A DNA stretch of 64,000 nucleotides from Providencia alcalifaciens (GCF_915403165.1 NZ_OU659204.1:1426001-1490000); one strand, 5' to 3'; counted from the first letter of the stretch, positions 36,765 to 45,086 are shown. Translations and numbers: made by a program. Notes: generated by a model not told the origin, from the letters alone.

Positions 36765-37880
36765 ATGAAAAACAAATTATTCGTTCTCATTTCATTTGTT
36801 TGCCTTTTCGGGAGCCTATTTGTTGCTCCTGCCTACAGCGAACGAATTAAAGACCTCACCACGGTTCAAGGGGTGAGGGATAACCCATTAATTGGTTATG
36901 GCTTAGTGGTCGGATTGGATGGAACGGGTGACCAAACCATGCAAACGCCATTTACCACTCAAAGCTTAAATAACATGTTGTCCCAAATGGGCATTACCGT
37001 TCCACCTGGCACTAACATGCAGCTGAAAAACGTTGCAGCAGTTATGGTCACGGCGAGAATGCCGCCATTTGGTCGCTCAGGTCAATCGGTGGATGTTGTT
37101 GTTTCCTCGATGGGTAACGCAAAAAGCTTACGTGGTGGTACCTTGCTGATGACCCCATTAAAAGGCGTTGATGGGCAAATTTACGCAATGGCGCAAGGTA
37201 ACGTTTTAGTTGGCGGAGCAGGGGCTAGCGCGGGTGGAAGCAGTATAAAAGTCAACCAGCTAAATGGTGGGCGCATTACTGATGGTGCTACGATTGAACG
37301 TGAACTGGCCAGTAGCTTTGGCCAAAGTGGTGCTATCAACCTGCAACTTAACGAAGACAGCTTCGCATTAGCGCAAGACATTTCAGATGCGATTAACCGT
37401 CTGGGTGGAATGGGTTCTGCACGAGCATTAGATTCACGAACTGTTCAATTACTTGTTCCTGCAAATAATACGGACCAAGTTCGCTTTTTATCACGAGTTC
37501 AAGAGCTAAATGTCCGTACTCCGCTGGCAGAAGCCAAAGTTATCCTGAATTCACGCACCGGCTCAGTAGTGATCAACCGCAGTGTCACCTTAGACAGCTG
37601 CGCGGTCGCGCACGGTAGCTTAGCCGTGACGGTTGACCGTCAAACCCAAGTTAACCAACCGAATACGCCATTTGCTGGTGGGCAAACAGTGGTCACTCGT
37701 AACACCAATATTGGCGTGAAAGAGCAAGGCGGGGCGCTGCAGAAAGTGAATGCAAGCGTGCAGCTTAACCAAGTTATCCAAGCGCTCAATACTTTAGGGG
37801 CAACGCCAACAGATTTGATGTCTATCTTGCAAGCGATGGAAAGTGCGGGTTGCTTACGTGCGAAACTGGAGATCATCTAA
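36765..37880 (+). CDS. flgI: FlgI: P-ring protein
   Basis: A 371-aa periplasmic P-ring subunit with a Sec signal peptide ([20 protein letters not shown]..., cleavage likely after AYS). Conserved core: [30 protein letters not shown] and the C-terminal [21 protein letters not shown]. The start at 36765 gives a proper signal peptide; the frame is open upstream into flgH but without similarity. FlgA is its chaperone. The stop overlaps the flgJ start (TAATG). Confidence 0.95.
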   Translation: MKNKLFVLISFVCLFGSLFVAPAYSERIKDLTTVQGVRDNPLIGYGLVVGLDGTGDQTMQTPFTTQSLNNMLSQMGITVPPGTNMQLKNVAAVMVTARMPPFGRSGQSVDVVVSSMGNAKSLRGGTLLMTPLKGVDGQIYAMAQGNVLVGGAGASAGGSSIKVNQLNGGRITDGATIERELASSFGQSGAINLQLNEDSFALAQDISDAINRLGGMGSARALDSRTVQLLVPANNTDQVRFLSRVQELNVRTPLAEAKVILNSRTGSVVINRSVTLDSCAVAHGSLAVTVDRQTQVNQPNTPFAGGQTVVTRNTNIGVKEQGGALQKVNASVQLNQVIQALNTLGATPTDLMSILQAMESAGCLRAKLEII

Positions 37881-38860
37881 TGAGCGATATGCAGTTATTA
37901 CAAGGGGCTGCGTATGATGTCCAGTCGTTAACCAGTTTAAAAGGCGAGTTAAATAAATCGCCAGAACAAGGGCTGCGTCAAGTGACGCAGCAACTGGAAG
38001 CGACATTTGTGGAAATGATGCTCAAAAGTATGCGTTCTGCATTACCGCAAGATGGCATGTTCTCTAGCGACCAAACGCGCATGATGACCAGTATGTATGA
38101 CCAACAAATTGCCCAAGACCTTTCCCAAAAAGGGCTCGGTTTTGGGGAGATGATGTATCAGCAATTGACCCATGCTCAATCACCAAGCTCACCCGCACAA
38201 GGTGCATTTATGCCACTCAATGAGCAGGCATTGCAATCGTTGCCACCGTTCGCTTTAGAGCAAATGGTACGACGATTTGCCCCTGCTATGGGTGATGCAC
38301 TGGCTTCACCTTTCAAGCAAATCAAATCCTTGTCACTCAATAGCAGCAATTTTATCAATCAATTGATTGAGCCTGCTAAAAATGCCAGTGAAAAAAGCGG
38401 TATTTCCCATTTCTTAATTTTGGCACAAGCGGCATTAGAAAGTGGTTGGGGAAAACGAGAAATTCTGACTGCGGAAGGCAAAACCAGCCATAACTTATTT
38501 GGTATTAAAGCAGGCAAAAATTGGCAAGGACCGGTCACGAATATTATGACCACGGAAGTGATCAACGGCAAAACTATTAAAATGCGCGATGATTTCCGTG
38601 TGTATGGCTCGTATGAAGAGGCAATTTCCGACTATATCAGCCTGTTAACGGAGAATCCTCGCTATAAAGACGTTAAACACGCCGCAACCCCTGAAATTGC
38701 TGCACGTCGCCTCCATAAAGCGGGGTATGCGACCGACCCAGGATATTCAGACAAATTGATCACGTTAATTAACCAGATCCGTGGTTCGGGCAGTGTGGCG
38801 AATACCTCGGCATCACGGGCTATTCAAGCTTATAACATCGACTTAAACGATATCTTTTAA
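37880..38860 (+). CDS. flgJ: FlgJ: rod cap and peptidoglycan hydrolase
   Basis: A 326-aa dual protein. The N-terminal rod-binding domain (QQLEATFVEMMLKSMRSALP ... QMYDQQIAQDLS-like YDQQIAQDLS) caps the growing rod. The C-terminal GH73 glucosaminidase domain (about 165-310) has the catalytic Glu in ALESGWGK and the conserved NLFGIKAG and YGSYEEAISDYISLL blocks, and clears a path through peptidoglycan. It overlaps flgI by one base. A hairpin overlapping the flgK promoter follows. Confidence 0.95.
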   Translation: MSDMQLLQGAAYDVQSLTSLKGELNKSPEQGLRQVTQQLEATFVEMMLKSMRSALPQDGMFSSDQTRMMTSMYDQQIAQDLSQKGLGFGEMMYQQLTHAQSPSSPAQGAFMPLNEQALQSLPPFALEQMVRRFAPAMGDALASPFKQIKSLSLNSSNFINQLIEPAKNASEKSGISHFLILAQAALESGWGKREILTAEGKTSHNLFGIKAGKNWQGPVTNIMTTEVINGKTIKMRDDFRVYGSYEEAISDYISLLTENPRYKDVKHAATPEIAARRLHKAGYATDPGYSDKLITLINQIRGSGSVANTSASRAIQAYNIDLNDIF

Positions 38861-38876
38861 CGCGTCTCAATAAATC

Positions 38877-38907
38877 AAAGTTTGCGCTAAACATTTGCGC
38901 AAACTTT
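38877..38907 (+). other. Perfect inverted repeat after flgJ, overlapping flgK promoter
   Basis: AAAGTTTGCGC (38877-38887) and GCGCAAACTTT (38897-38907) form an 11-bp stem with a 9-nt loop. There is no T-run. The right arm and loop coincide with the -35 element and spacer of the sigma-28 promoter. Confidence 0.8.
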
Positions 38908-38914
38908 CCGATAA
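38888..38914 (+). promoter_or_regulatory. Sigma-28 promoter for flgKL
   Basis: The -35 is TAAACATT, the spacer 11 nt, and the -10 TCCGATAA (consensus GCCGATAA). It lies 86 bp before flgK, matching the known class 3 promoter of flgKL in Salmonella. Confidence 0.82.
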
Positions 38915-38999
38915 ATGAATAAGTGAAAAATTTTGAGTGGCTAGCGCTGAGATTGAGTCAGCCAATCAAAGCGCTCAGTCCCAAGAATAGGAAAAGCTT

Positions 39000-40640
39000 A
39001 TGCTGAACAATGTAATGAATAATGCGCTCAGTGGTGTGAACGCTGCGCAAGGCGGGCTAAGTGTTATTTCTAACAACTTAGCGAACGCTGGCGTGGGTTA
39101 CTATCACCGCCAAAGTGCTGTTTTCGGGGAGAATCCCGGTACGATGACACCTAATGGTTATTTTGGTAACGGCACCTATTTCAGCCATGTTCGCCGTGAG
39201 TTTGATGAATTTGTTAATGCGCAATACAGCCAATCCCGAGCACGTAGCGGTGATTTCGAAGCGTATGTGAAAAACTGCAACAAAGTTGATGACCTGCTGA
39301 CAAACGATGTCGAAGACTTGTCTGGTAGCATCGGAAGCTTCTTTACTGCGCTGGATACAGCCAGCAGTGACGCGAGCGACAAAACGCTGCTTGACGTTTT
39401 TTTAGGGCAATCTAACGCGTTAGTTTCTCAATTCAAAGAAGCTGATAAGCAACTGCAAGAGATGGAACGTGATATCAACCGCCAAATTGAAAATAAGGTG
39501 AAAGATATCAACATCTACGCAGAAAAAATTGCGGGTTTAAACCAACAAATCGCGCGCGTACGCTCCGTCAGTGGTTCAGAACCTAATGACCTGCTGGATG
39601 TCCGTGATCGCTTAGTGAATGAAGTTAACTCGTTGGTCGGCGTCAAAGTTATCGAACAAAACGGCAACTATAACGTGACCTTTGCGAGCGGTTTGCCGCT
39701 AGTTACTGGCGAAAAAGCTAACCGATTAGAAGCGGTGCCATCCTCAAAAGATGACAGCCGTTTTAGCATTGGCTTTGTGGGCGCGAATGACCAAGTTCGT
39801 GAAATCCCTGACGAAGTTTTCAAAGGTGGCGAATTGAGCGGTATTTTGCGTTCACGCCAAGAAGTGCTCGACCCTGCTTATCAAAAAATCAATAAATTAG
39901 CGTTAGTTTTCGCGACTAAATTTAATGAAATTCATCAAAAAGGATTTGATTCTAATGGTGAAACTGGCAAAGACTTTTTCGCGATTGGTAAAGGCACCGT
40001 GGTCAGCAATACCTTCAATACGGGTAAAACTGACTTTGATTTGAGTTACAGCGATGTTTCTCAAGTCACGGGCAAAAACTATGAAATGCGTTTTGATGGC
40101 GGAAAATGGAATGTGACCCGTTTACCGGATGGCGTTGACGTTAAAGTTGATACAACCACTCCAGGATCACTGAAATTTGAAGGTATTGAACTCAAAATTA
40201 CGACTAATACTCCTGCACAAGGAGATACTTTCGTCGTTAAACCGATGAATGGCGTGATTAACAGTATGTCAACGCTGGTAACCGAGTCTTCGCAGTTTGC
40301 AAAAGCAGGCAGTAAAGATGGTGGCCCGGGTGACAACGAAAACATCAAAGAGTTAGTTAAGCTGCAAGATCAAAAACTGATTGATGGTGGCTCGACGTTC
40401 TCTGATTTCTACGCAACATTAGTTAATGATGTGGGAAGTCGTACTAAGCAAGCGCAAATTGATTCTGAAACCCAGAATAAAATGACCGAAAGTTTCTATC
40501 GCCAAGAGCAAGAAATTTCGGGGGTTAACATGAATGAAGAGAGCATTCAGATGCAAAAAATCCAACAATTCTTTAATGCCAATGCTCAGGTGTTAAAGAC
40601 GGTTGATGATTTATTCAATGCATTAATGCGTGCGTTCTAA
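39000..40640 (+). CDS. flgK: FlgK: hook-filament junction protein 1
   Basis: A 546-aa junction protein between hook and filament, exported with FlgN. The N-terminal axial helix ([25 protein letters not shown]) and C-terminal block (ISGVNMNEESIQMQKIQQFFNANAQVLKTVDDLFNAL) match the family. Conserved inner blocks include PNDLLDVRDRLVNEVN and GETGKDFFAIGKG. It has its own sigma-28 promoter upstream, and flgL follows after 49 bp. Confidence 0.95.
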   Translation: MLNNVMNNALSGVNAAQGGLSVISNNLANAGVGYYHRQSAVFGENPGTMTPNGYFGNGTYFSHVRREFDEFVNAQYSQSRARSGDFEAYVKNCNKVDDLLTNDVEDLSGSIGSFFTALDTASSDASDKTLLDVFLGQSNALVSQFKEADKQLQEMERDINRQIENKVKDINIYAEKIAGLNQQIARVRSVSGSEPNDLLDVRDRLVNEVNSLVGVKVIEQNGNYNVTFASGLPLVTGEKANRLEAVPSSKDDSRFSIGFVGANDQVREIPDEVFKGGELSGILRSRQEVLDPAYQKINKLALVFATKFNEIHQKGFDSNGETGKDFFAIGKGTVVSNTFNTGKTDFDLSYSDVSQVTGKNYEMRFDGGKWNVTRLPDGVDVKVDTTTPGSLKFEGIELKITTNTPAQGDTFVVKPMNGVINSMSTLVTESSQFAKAGSKDGGPGDNENIKELVKLQDQKLIDGGSTFSDFYATLVNDVGSRTKQAQIDSETQNKMTESFYRQEQEISGVNMNEESIQMQKIQQFFNANAQVLKTVDDLFNALMRAF

Positions 40641-40689
40641 TTGATTAAAAATACTGGGTTTTAATCAGAAATTAATAAGGATTTAAGCG

Positions 40690-41625
40690 ATGCGTTTAAG
40701 TACTAATATGATTTTCCACCAACGTTTACAGGACATGAATGGCGCTCAATCCCGTTGGATGGATGCAGGTAGTCAATTGGCTTCCGGGCAGCGTGTAAAC
40801 AAGCCTTCAGATGACCCGCAGGCGTCATCTCAAGCGGTGCGTATTAACCAGTCTGAAAACCGTAACCAACAGTATGTGACCAGCCGTGGTTTCGCGAAAA
40901 CTGGCATGACGTTGCAAATGAGTATCCTAACTCAAATGACGGATGTGACAACGCAAATCGATACCACCATCATTCAGGCCTCTAACCAAGGTGCCCTGAG
41001 CGATAAAGACCGAAATTCACTGGCTGAGCAACTGACTGGCCTGAAAGATCAATTGGTTGCACTGGGGAACACCACTGACGGTAATGGCCGCTATATTTTC
41101 GCGGGCTTTAAATCCGATAAGCCACCATTTGAAATTGATGCTGCTGGTGAAGTGCTGTACCACGGTGGCGATAAACCAATCACTCAGAACGTCGCGAGTG
41201 AGCGTGAAATGACTACCTATTTCACAGGCGCGCAAGTGTTTGAAACCGATGGTGCGGGTATGGTCAATGTATTTAAAGCATTGAACGAAGGCATCAAAGC
41301 GCTGGGTATTCCACAAGAAAATGCACCGCAAGCAGATTTAGACAGAGCGCAAGCGGGTATGGATACGGCTAACCGTGGTATCAAAGCGGCATTGGATCAA
41401 ATCTCCAATATCGAAGCGAAGCAAGGTTTACAGCTGCAAGAGATTGATAAACTTGATTTCTTAGCAGATACCCGTTCTATCCAAAATGCGGCGCGTAAAA
41501 GTGAGTTGTTAGAGACTAACTGGACAGCGACGACAACGGATTATTATAAAGAGAAGGCGATGTTCCAAGCTTCTCAAGATATTTTCAAAGATCTCAACAG
41601 CATGTCATTATTTGGCGGCCGTTAA
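40690..41625 (+). CDS. flgL: FlgL: hook-filament junction protein 2
   Basis: A 311-aa junction protein next to flagellin. The N-terminal flagellin-like helix (RLSTNMIFHQRLQDMNGAQSRWMDAGSQLASGQRVNKPSDDPQAS) and the C-terminal helix (ARKSELLETNWTATTTDYYKEKAMFQASQDIFKDLNSMSLF) are typical. AAGGATTTAAGCG precedes the start. It is an FlgN client and the last gene of the flg run; a good terminator follows. Confidence 0.95.
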   Translation: MRLSTNMIFHQRLQDMNGAQSRWMDAGSQLASGQRVNKPSDDPQASSQAVRINQSENRNQQYVTSRGFAKTGMTLQMSILTQMTDVTTQIDTTIIQASNQGALSDKDRNSLAEQLTGLKDQLVALGNTTDGNGRYIFAGFKSDKPPFEIDAAGEVLYHGGDKPITQNVASEREMTTYFTGAQVFETDGAGMVNVFKALNEGIKALGIPQENAPQADLDRAQAGMDTANRGIKAALDQISNIEAKQGLQLQEIDKLDFLADTRSIQNAARKSELLETNWTATTTDYYKEKAMFQASQDIFKDLNSMSLFGGR

Positions 41626-41635
41626 TTGATTTTTA

Positions 41636-41678
41636 CCGCATCCTGTAGCAGTGGCATGTGTATTGGATGCGGGTTTTC
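41636..41678 (+). terminator. Intrinsic terminator after flgL
   Basis: CCGCATCC (41636-41643) pairs exactly with GGATGCGG (41665-41672), followed by GTTTTCTT. Confidence 0.85.
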
Positions 41679-41857
41679 TTCTGAGATTATTTCCAATTTT
41701 CCCTTCTGATTTTTCTCGCACGATTTTCACATTCCAATCTGTATTTTCGTTTTTCTCGTTCGAGATAACTGAGTTTATTTTTCTATTGTTGGCTTGTAGT
41801 ATTTGTCACGATGAATTTGACCTTTGTTTTATGCTCTTTAATTAATAACCTATTGTT
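41679..41857 (+). other. AT-rich leader-like DNA before CRISPR array
   Basis: No gene is seen; a 64-codon frame at 41651-41845 is Phe/Leu-rich and not protein-like. T-rich sequence directly before the first repeat suits the leader side of a CRISPR array, but no leader motif was verified. Confidence 0.35.
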
Positions 41858-42015
41858 GTTCACTGCCGTATAGGTAGCTTAGAAATATCTCTTGAGCATA
41901 TGAATAAGTTAGCAAAAGTTTACAAAAGTTCACTGCCGCATAGGCAGCTTAGAAAATGATTAATAGTTTAAGAAAAATAATTATAATGTTCACTGCCGTA
42001 CAGGCAGATTAGAAG
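41858..42015 (+). CRISPR. Short type I-F-like CRISPR array, three repeats and two spacers, no cas genes
   Basis: 28-bp repeats at 41858-41885, 41928-41955 and 41988-42015 start GTTCACTGCCG and end AGCTTAGAAA, as in the I-F repeats of enterobacteria. Repeat 1 carries TATAGGTAG and repeat 2 CATAGGCAG where the consensus has TACAGGCAG. Repeat 3 is degenerate at its end (GATTAGAAG), as usual for a terminal repeat. Spacer 2 is 32 nt (standard for I-F); spacer 1 is 42 nt because of a 10-bp duplication. No cas gene is visible, so it could only act with a system elsewhere. Confidence 0.9.
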
Positions 42016-42046
42016 TATAAATATAAGAATATAGAGAGTATCTCTG

Positions 42047-42074
42047 GTTCATTACCTTGTATAGCTCTTTTATA
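42047..42074 (+). repeat. Possible decayed fourth CRISPR repeat
   Basis: GTTCATTACCTTGTATAGCTC lies 59 bp after the start of repeat 3, almost exactly one repeat-plus-spacer unit. It keeps GTTCA-T-CC and GTATA...GCT of the repeat, with a TT insertion and a GGTA loss. The spacer would be 31 nt. Confidence 0.4.
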
Positions 42075-42096
42075 TTTATCTCCATAGAGCGTGTTT

Positions 42097-42114
42097 TATC
42101 CCTAGCGAAGGATA
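42097..42114. promoter_or_regulatory. HipB operator O1
   Basis: TATCC-N8-GGATA, the exact consensus bound by E. coli HipB, lies 55 bp before the hipB start. Confidence 0.8.
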
Positions 42115-42123
42115 TTTTTGGTT

Positions 42124-42141
42124 TATCCCCTTTAGGGTATA
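42124..42141. promoter_or_regulatory. HipB operator O2 (one mismatch)
   Basis: TATCC-N8-GTATA has one mismatch to the HipB consensus. Its start is 27 bp after the start of O1, and it likely covers the promoter. Confidence 0.6.
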
Positions 42142-42168
42142 AAAGAAATGACAATTGTCGGAGGTTAA

Positions 42169-42420
42169 ATGAAAGTTACAACGCCCCTTATACTATCTAC
42201 CACAATTCGTGAATATCGTAAGAAAAGTAAATTGACTCAAGCAGAAACTGCTGAACTAATCGGTATTAAGCAGGCTACGGTCTCTGATTTTGAGAAAAAA
42301 CCGGGGTCAACAAAACTTAGAACATTATTCAAAATTCTTGCCTCCTTAGAGTTGGAGCTTCATGTAGTAAAGCGAGGTTCAACATTAGGTGAGGTTAAAG
42401 GCTGGGATAAGGAGTGGTGA
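42169..42420 (+). CDS. hipB: HipB-like antitoxin/repressor without intact HipA
   Basis: An 83-aa Xre-type repressor with a helix-turn-helix (KLTQAETAELIGIKQATVSDFEKKPGSTKLRTLFKILASLELELHV) and a C-terminus ending in EW, as in E. coli HipB, where the tail contacts HipA. GGAGG precedes the ATG. Two operators of the exact HipB type lie upstream, so autorepression is very likely. The toxin gene hipA should follow at once, but only a frameshifted stub is present. It may now serve as a stand-alone repressor, or protect against HipA encoded elsewhere. Confidence 0.88.
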   Translation: MKVTTPLILSTTIREYRKKSKLTQAETAELIGIKQATVSDFEKKPGSTKLRTLFKILASLELELHVVKRGSTLGEVKGWDKEW

Positions 42421-42520
42421 GTGTCGAGAATTCAAACATTGTTGCTATGAATGGCGACTTGATAGGAATAGGGTAAAACGGACTGAAATTAATATTCCCT
42501 CAGTAATTGATGATGAAGTA
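42421..42520 (+). pseudogene. hipA remnant, frameshifted and truncated
   Basis: Directly after the hipB stop, a GTG frame reads SRIQTLLL and stops. One frame over, MNGDLIGIG appears and also stops. SRIQTLL followed by YMNGDLVG is the start I expect for a HipA kinase, so this looks like its first ~20 codons broken by a frameshift. Nothing of the kinase core follows before 42600. The end coordinate is approximate. Confidence 0.5.
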
Positions 42521-42601
42521 ATTTAATAATTATTAACAATATAGTTAATATATAGAAAATAAATGTTTTTTGATGAAAGATTAAATGGATTTTAATTTTT
42601 A

Positions 42602-42847
42602 TTAAGCTATGAAATTCTGGCTTGTCTTATTTTCCAACATATTGTTAAAGTTAGAAAACTCATCAGCATTTTCTTCATAATCTTCAATGAGAGTACACAT
42701 GATTTCTACTAGTGGATTGTCAGGATCGTTTTCAATTAAATATTCTATTAACTTGATTGTATGCTCGTAATTCTGGCGAGAATGACTTGTACCAATAACA
42801 GGGTAAATTAATTGGTTAACAAAGATGGTAATTCTATTTGGTATCAT
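42602..42847 (-). pseudogene. Truncated HigA-type antitoxin (N-terminal half only)
   Basis: 81 aa. YEHTIKLIEYLIENDPDNPLVEIMCTLIEDYEENADEF matches the N-terminal helical domain of E. coli HigA (138 aa; QALELVDHLLLNDPENPL). The C-terminal Xre DNA-binding domain is missing: the protein ends at NMLENKTSQNFIA, where HigA continues for ~55 residues. No HigB toxin gene lies upstream on the minus strand. It could still be expressed and bind a HigB, but it cannot act as a repressor. Confidence 0.7.
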
Positions 42848-43059
42848 AAATATTCTTCCTAATTTAATGGTTACATCGGAAAGAACTAATTTTAATCACC
42901 AGAAATTTAGCAATGTTTATTGTTTTTTTCAAACTAAAATTTCAGATTAGTTTTTTATATTTAAATTGAAGGTGATTTAATATTATTTCATTTTAAATAA
43001 AGCTCAAATTTTATCGAACTAACTAATTATGTTTTATTTCAATATGTTGGGAGGAAGAA

Positions 43060-43215
43060 ATGAAAACGCATGCTGAGTTACATAGTGAATGGATACAAGA
43101 TCCAGAATATCGCAGAGCTTATGAAATAGAAGAACGAAATAATATGTCATCTGAGATAGTTATATTAGAGTTAGAAGACAAAAATGACTCTTTTGAGAAT
43201 TCGGAAGCTGAGTAA
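43060..43215 (+). CDS. 51-aa antitoxin N-terminal fragment (XRE/HigA-like)
   Basis: GGAGGAAGAA precedes the ATG. MKTHAELHSEWIQDPEYRRAYEIEE resembles the N-terminus of XRE antitoxins that follow RelE/HigB toxins (MKT-EL ... DPE-R-AY). The helix-turn-helix that should follow is absent; instead an acidic tail ends at AEAE. No toxin gene lies upstream. It is most likely a remnant, although the good ribosome site means it may be translated. Confidence 0.5.
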   Translation: MKTHAELHSEWIQDPEYRRAYEIEERNNMSSEIVILELEDKNDSFENSEAE

Positions 43216-43240
43216 AATGAATGGCTCACATTCCTTGGGT

Positions 43241-43267
43241 GACCTACGGCTTACAAGTCCGTAGGTC
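43241..43267 (-). other. Hairpin at the 3' end of the fliR operon
   Basis: GACCTACGG (43241-43249) mirrors CCGTAGGTC (43259-43267), immediately past the fliR stop on the minus strand. There is no T-run. It is probably a 3'-end protecting structure. Confidence 0.5.
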
Positions 43268-43270
43268 ATA

Positions 43271-44050
43271 TCAAATCCACAAGTTAAACATCAACGACAG
43301 CTGCTCAAACGCTTGATGGATCAGGCGTTCTGTATAGCGCGGTAGGATAGAAATAATCAATCCCAACATACTGATACCAATAGTTAATGTAAGGGGGAAA
43401 CCCACCACAAACACCGACAGCTGTGGCGTCATTCGGTTTAGAATACCGAGGGATAAGTTGAGGATTAAAAACAGCGTAATAAAGGGCAGGGCGAGCATTA
43501 ATCCATTAATAAAAATGGTATTGGCAAATTGCAAAAATACCCAAAAACCATCACGGTGCAGGGGCGCGGTTTGGATAGGGATCAGCTCAAACGAGTTCGT
43601 CAGAATATAAATTAGCCACAAATGCCCATCGAACGACAAAAACAGCAATAGTGTGATTAAGTTTAAAATTCGTCCGAGTATCGGCATATTGGGGCCGCCG
43701 GTCGGGTCAAAGAACGTCGCGAATGACAATCCCATCTGTAGGCCAATCACTTCCCCCGCATGACGTACTGCGGCAAACGCCATCTGCATGGTCAATCCCA
43801 TGGCGGCACCAATCACAATTTGTTGTACACAAACCCATAATCCCATCGCTGAAAATAGAGGAATGGTGGCGACAGGTAATTGTGGGGAAATGACTAAAAC
43901 GGTAAAAAACGCGAGGGCGATACGTACCTTACTGATAGCCTGTTTTTCATTAAAAAACGGGGCGGTACCAAACAGGGCTAACAGGCGAACAAAAGGATAA
44001 AAACCTTGGCTTAACCATAGCGTGAGCGTTTCGCTGGTAATGGTTAACAT
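43271..44050 (-). CDS. fliR: FliR: flagellar export gate protein
   Basis: A 259-aa membrane protein of the FliPQR core of the export gate, with six or more hydrophobic segments. Family blocks: PFVRLLALFGTAPFFNEKQAISKVRIALA, GEVIGLQMGLSFATFFDPTGG. Last gene of fliLMNOPQR, with a 2-bp gap after fliQ. A hairpin follows its stop, and beyond it lies the toxin-antitoxin remnant island. Confidence 0.95.
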   Translation of the reverse strand: MLTITSETLTLWLSQGFYPFVRLLALFGTAPFFNEKQAISKVRIALAFFTVLVISPQLPVATIPLFSAMGLWVCVQQIVIGAAMGLTMQMAFAAVRHAGEVIGLQMGLSFATFFDPTGGPNMPILGRILNLITLLLFLSFDGHLWLIYILTNSFELIPIQTAPLHRDGFWVFLQFANTIFINGLMLALPFITLFLILNLSLGILNRMTPQLSVFVVGFPLTLTIGISMLGLIISILPRYTERLIHQAFEQLSLMFNLWI

Positions 44051-44052
44051 GA

Positions 44053-44322
44053 TCAGCCAATGATAAACGGTAAGTTACTAAACAACGTGCGAATATAGTC
44101 CGTAAGCAGGTTCAGCATCCATGGCCCCGCGATGATTAATACCGCAATTACCGATAAAATCTTAGGAATAAACGACAATGTCATTTCGTTCACTTGGGTG
44201 GCTGCTTGCAGCAGGCTGATAATTAAACCCGCTGCCAGTGCAGCTAACAGCAAAGGTGCTGCCAGCATTAAGGCGATTTTCATCGCTTCCGTTCCCATTG
44301 CCATTACAGATTCAGGTGTCAT
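44053..44322 (-). CDS. fliQ: FliQ: flagellar export gate protein
   Basis: An 89-aa protein with two membrane helices (ALMLAAPLLLAALAAGLIISLLQAATQVNEMTLSFIPKI and the C-terminal hydrophobic segment). Four copies wrap the FliP/FliR helix in known gate structures. It sits between fliP and fliR with short gaps, in canonical order. Confidence 0.95.
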   Translation of the reverse strand: MTPESVMAMGTEAMKIALMLAAPLLLAALAAGLIISLLQAATQVNEMTLSFIPKILSVIAVLIIAGPWMLNLLTDYIRTLFSNLPFIIG

Positions 44323-44330
44323 ATGTGCTC

Positions 44331-45074
44331 CTAATTAAAAAAGCTTTGGGAAAGGGAACCGAGTAGCAACTGCCAGCCATCGACTAGCACAAATAGCATT
44401 AGCTTAAACGGCAATGAAACCGTTGCAGGTGGCACCATCATCATCCCCAGCGCCATCAATACGCTGGCAACCACTAAGTCGATAATCAAAAATGGGATAA
44501 AGATAGTAAAACCAATCTGGAACGCCGTTTTTAGCTCACTGGTAATAAACGCCGGAATTAAAATGCGCATCGGCACATCTTTGGCTTCTTGGATATCACC
44601 CACTTTGGCGATGCGGGCAAACAGCGCTAAATCAGATTCACGGGTTTGTCCTAGCATAAAGGTACGCAGTGGCGCAGTGCCTTTTTCTAATGCGGTTTCT
44701 AGGCTAATTTTATCTTCGCTAAAAGGCTGATATGCCTCGCGATAAACCTGATCGGCAACCGGGGACATTACAAAAAATGTGAGGAATAAGGCTAAGCCCA
44801 GTAAGACTTGGTTTGGTGGTGCTGACGGCGTACCGAGGGCGTTACGGAGTAGCCCTAATACGATGATAATACGGGTAAAACTGGTCATCATCAGCAACAT
44901 TGCGGGGATAAAGCCCAGCAAGGTTAAAAACAGTAAAGTTTGAACGGGTAATGACCAAGATTGACCACCATCGGCTAATGTATGGCTGATCACGGCAGGT
45001 AATGCCGCAGAGGCAGATTGTGGTAGAACAAGTAACAGAGCGCTGATAATGGCAGCAGGTTTTAAAGGTGACAT
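44331..45074 (-). CDS. fliP: FliP: flagellar export gate protein
   Basis: A 247-aa inner-membrane gate protein with a cleavable signal peptide (likely cut after ASA, about residue 23) and four membrane segments. Diagnostic blocks are [50 protein letters not shown] and [29 protein letters not shown]. It forms a pentamer with one FliR and four FliQ. FliO assists its assembly and is encoded just upstream. Confidence 0.96.
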   Translation of the reverse strand: MSPLKPAAIISALLLVLPQSASAALPAVISHTLADGGQSWSLPVQTLLFLTLLGFIPAMLLMMTSFTRIIIVLGLLRNALGTPSAPPNQVLLGLALFLTFFVMSPVADQVYREAYQPFSEDKISLETALEKGTAPLRTFMLGQTRESDLALFARIAKVGDIQEAKDVPMRILIPAFITSELKTAFQIGFTIFIPFLIIDLVVASVLMALGMMMVPPATVSLPFKLMLFVLVDGWQLLLGSLSQSFFN

Positions 45075-45086
45075 GGGCGCTTCCGG

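Noticed and set aside
41651-41845. 64-codon frame after flgL
   Set aside because: Overlaps the terminator and leader-like DNA; Phe/Leu-rich translation of T-rich sequence.
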